Shown: positions 63,877-64,000 of the stretch, one piece after another | Position numbering within the stretch: position 1 is the stretch's first letter | Layout: every line of letters starts with the position of its first letter | Origin: Bradyrhizobium sp. CCGUVB4N | GTDB lineage: Bacteria; Pseudomonadota; Alphaproteobacteria; Rhizobiales; Xanthobacteraceae | Direction: 5' to 3' | DNA: 64,000 nucleotides | NCBI RefSeq assembly: GCF_024199945.1 | Contig: NZ_JANADP010000001.1 | Coordinates: forward strand, 2,790,001 to 2,854,000 | The notes under the pieces: generated by a model | What the model saw: only the letters and a program-made list of their open reading frames with translations | Database searches by the model: none | Told to the model about the DNA's origin: nothing | Position numbers and translations under genes: made by a program

Positions 63877-64000
63877 ATGGCGAGCGAACCTGCTAAACCG
63901 ATAGATACGCAAGCGGCGATCAAAGCCGACTTGGAGAAAATGTTTCGCGAGAACGGCGTCGAAGCAACCGATGCTCTCACCGCAGAATTCGCGTCGATGC
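63877..64000 (+). CDS. N-terminal fragment of unknown protein (cut by window edge)
   Basis: The 41 visible residues start ASEPAKPIDTQAAIKADLEK and continue MFRENGVEATDALTAEFAS; helical and acidic. The ATG follows GGAGAGGGTG, a good ribosome site. It is downstream of the lipase gene on the same strand, separated by 387 bases and a palindrome. Too little to assign a family. Confidence 0.6.
   Translation, partial: MASEPAKPIDTQAAIKADLEKMFRENGVEATDALTAEFASM

Larger units (their letters stand above)
23348..64000. mobile_element. Genomic island abutting tRNA-Gln (right end outside window)
   Basis: Immediately after the tRNA the content changes from conserved metabolism to recombinases, ParB-like proteins, restriction, antirestriction, defence genes and repetitive secreted proteins, many with lower G+C and different codon use. 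No second copy of the tRNA 3' end was found inside the window, so the right attachment site is outside it or lost. The island carries a large serine recombinase (41998) and a tyrosine integrase (48241). It may be a composite of several insertions. Confidence 0.75.

Noticed and set aside
23348..64000. CRISPR arrays and insertion sequences
   Set aside because: No regularly spaced identical repeats of CRISPR type and no transposase frame with terminal inverted repeats were seen.
23348..64000. Right attachment site (copy of tRNA-Gln 3' end) inside the window
   Set aside because: No second copy of the T-arm/acceptor sequence was found by reading; the island end must be beyond the window or degenerate.

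Overview
The window is high-GC alphaproteobacterial DNA, most likely from Bradyrhizobium or a close relative in Nitrobacteraceae. The inference rests on gene content and order (dxs, nucleoside deoxyribosyltransferase, tlyA and an RNA methyltransferase in a row, with xseB and a histone-deacetylase-like gene alongside) and on codon use; no database search was possible.

Bases 1-23272 are ordinary chromosome: a leuC-like gene cut by the window edge with a divergent LysR regulator, clpS, a fluoride-resistance operon (MFS transporter, two crcB/fluC genes, DUF190) headed by a recognisable fluoride riboswitch and terminator, several small metabolic and secreted genes, the dxs cluster, a 5'-nucleotidase, an enoyl-CoA hydratase, an MFS transporter and an acyl-CoA dehydrogenase. 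A tRNA-Gln(TTG) gene at 23273-23347 closes this part.

From 23348 to the end of the window the DNA reads as one large genomic island, and its right end is not in the window. Layout: a PIN-like protein; a ParB-like plus DUF2130 pair divergent from a bacterial ubiquitin-like conjugation operon (double ubiquitin-like protein, a cysteine-free E2-like protein, JAMM peptidase, E1-like protein, then an AlbA_2/Schlafen-type protein and an unknown coupled protein); a type I restriction-modification operon (R-M-S); small accessory genes; an HNH endonuclease; a large serine recombinase coupled to two ParB/RepB-like genes; an ArdC antirestriction gene; a GT32 glycosyltransferase; a tyrosine integrase with a run-on 3' end; a four-gene locus of repetitive secreted proteins (49684-55087); and a conflict-type module with a 1358-residue caspase-STAND-WD40 protein, two coupled partners (one a CpXC-TPR protein) and a divergent LCAT-like lipase. 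A further gene is cut by the right edge.

Taken together, the island combines mobility functions (serine and tyrosine recombinases, ParB pairs, ArdC), defence (type I RM, HNH, ubiquitin-like conjugation, caspase-STAND) and a surface or secreted locus. A roughly 100-base structured element occurs three times in one orientation at module borders (41251, 45436, 57631), with a compensatory base-pair change in its hairpin. The strongest candidates for under-described biology are the ubiquitin-like operon with its cysteine-free E2 and 10-bp-phased operator repeats, the caspase-STAND cluster with the lipase, and the secreted repeat-protein locus.
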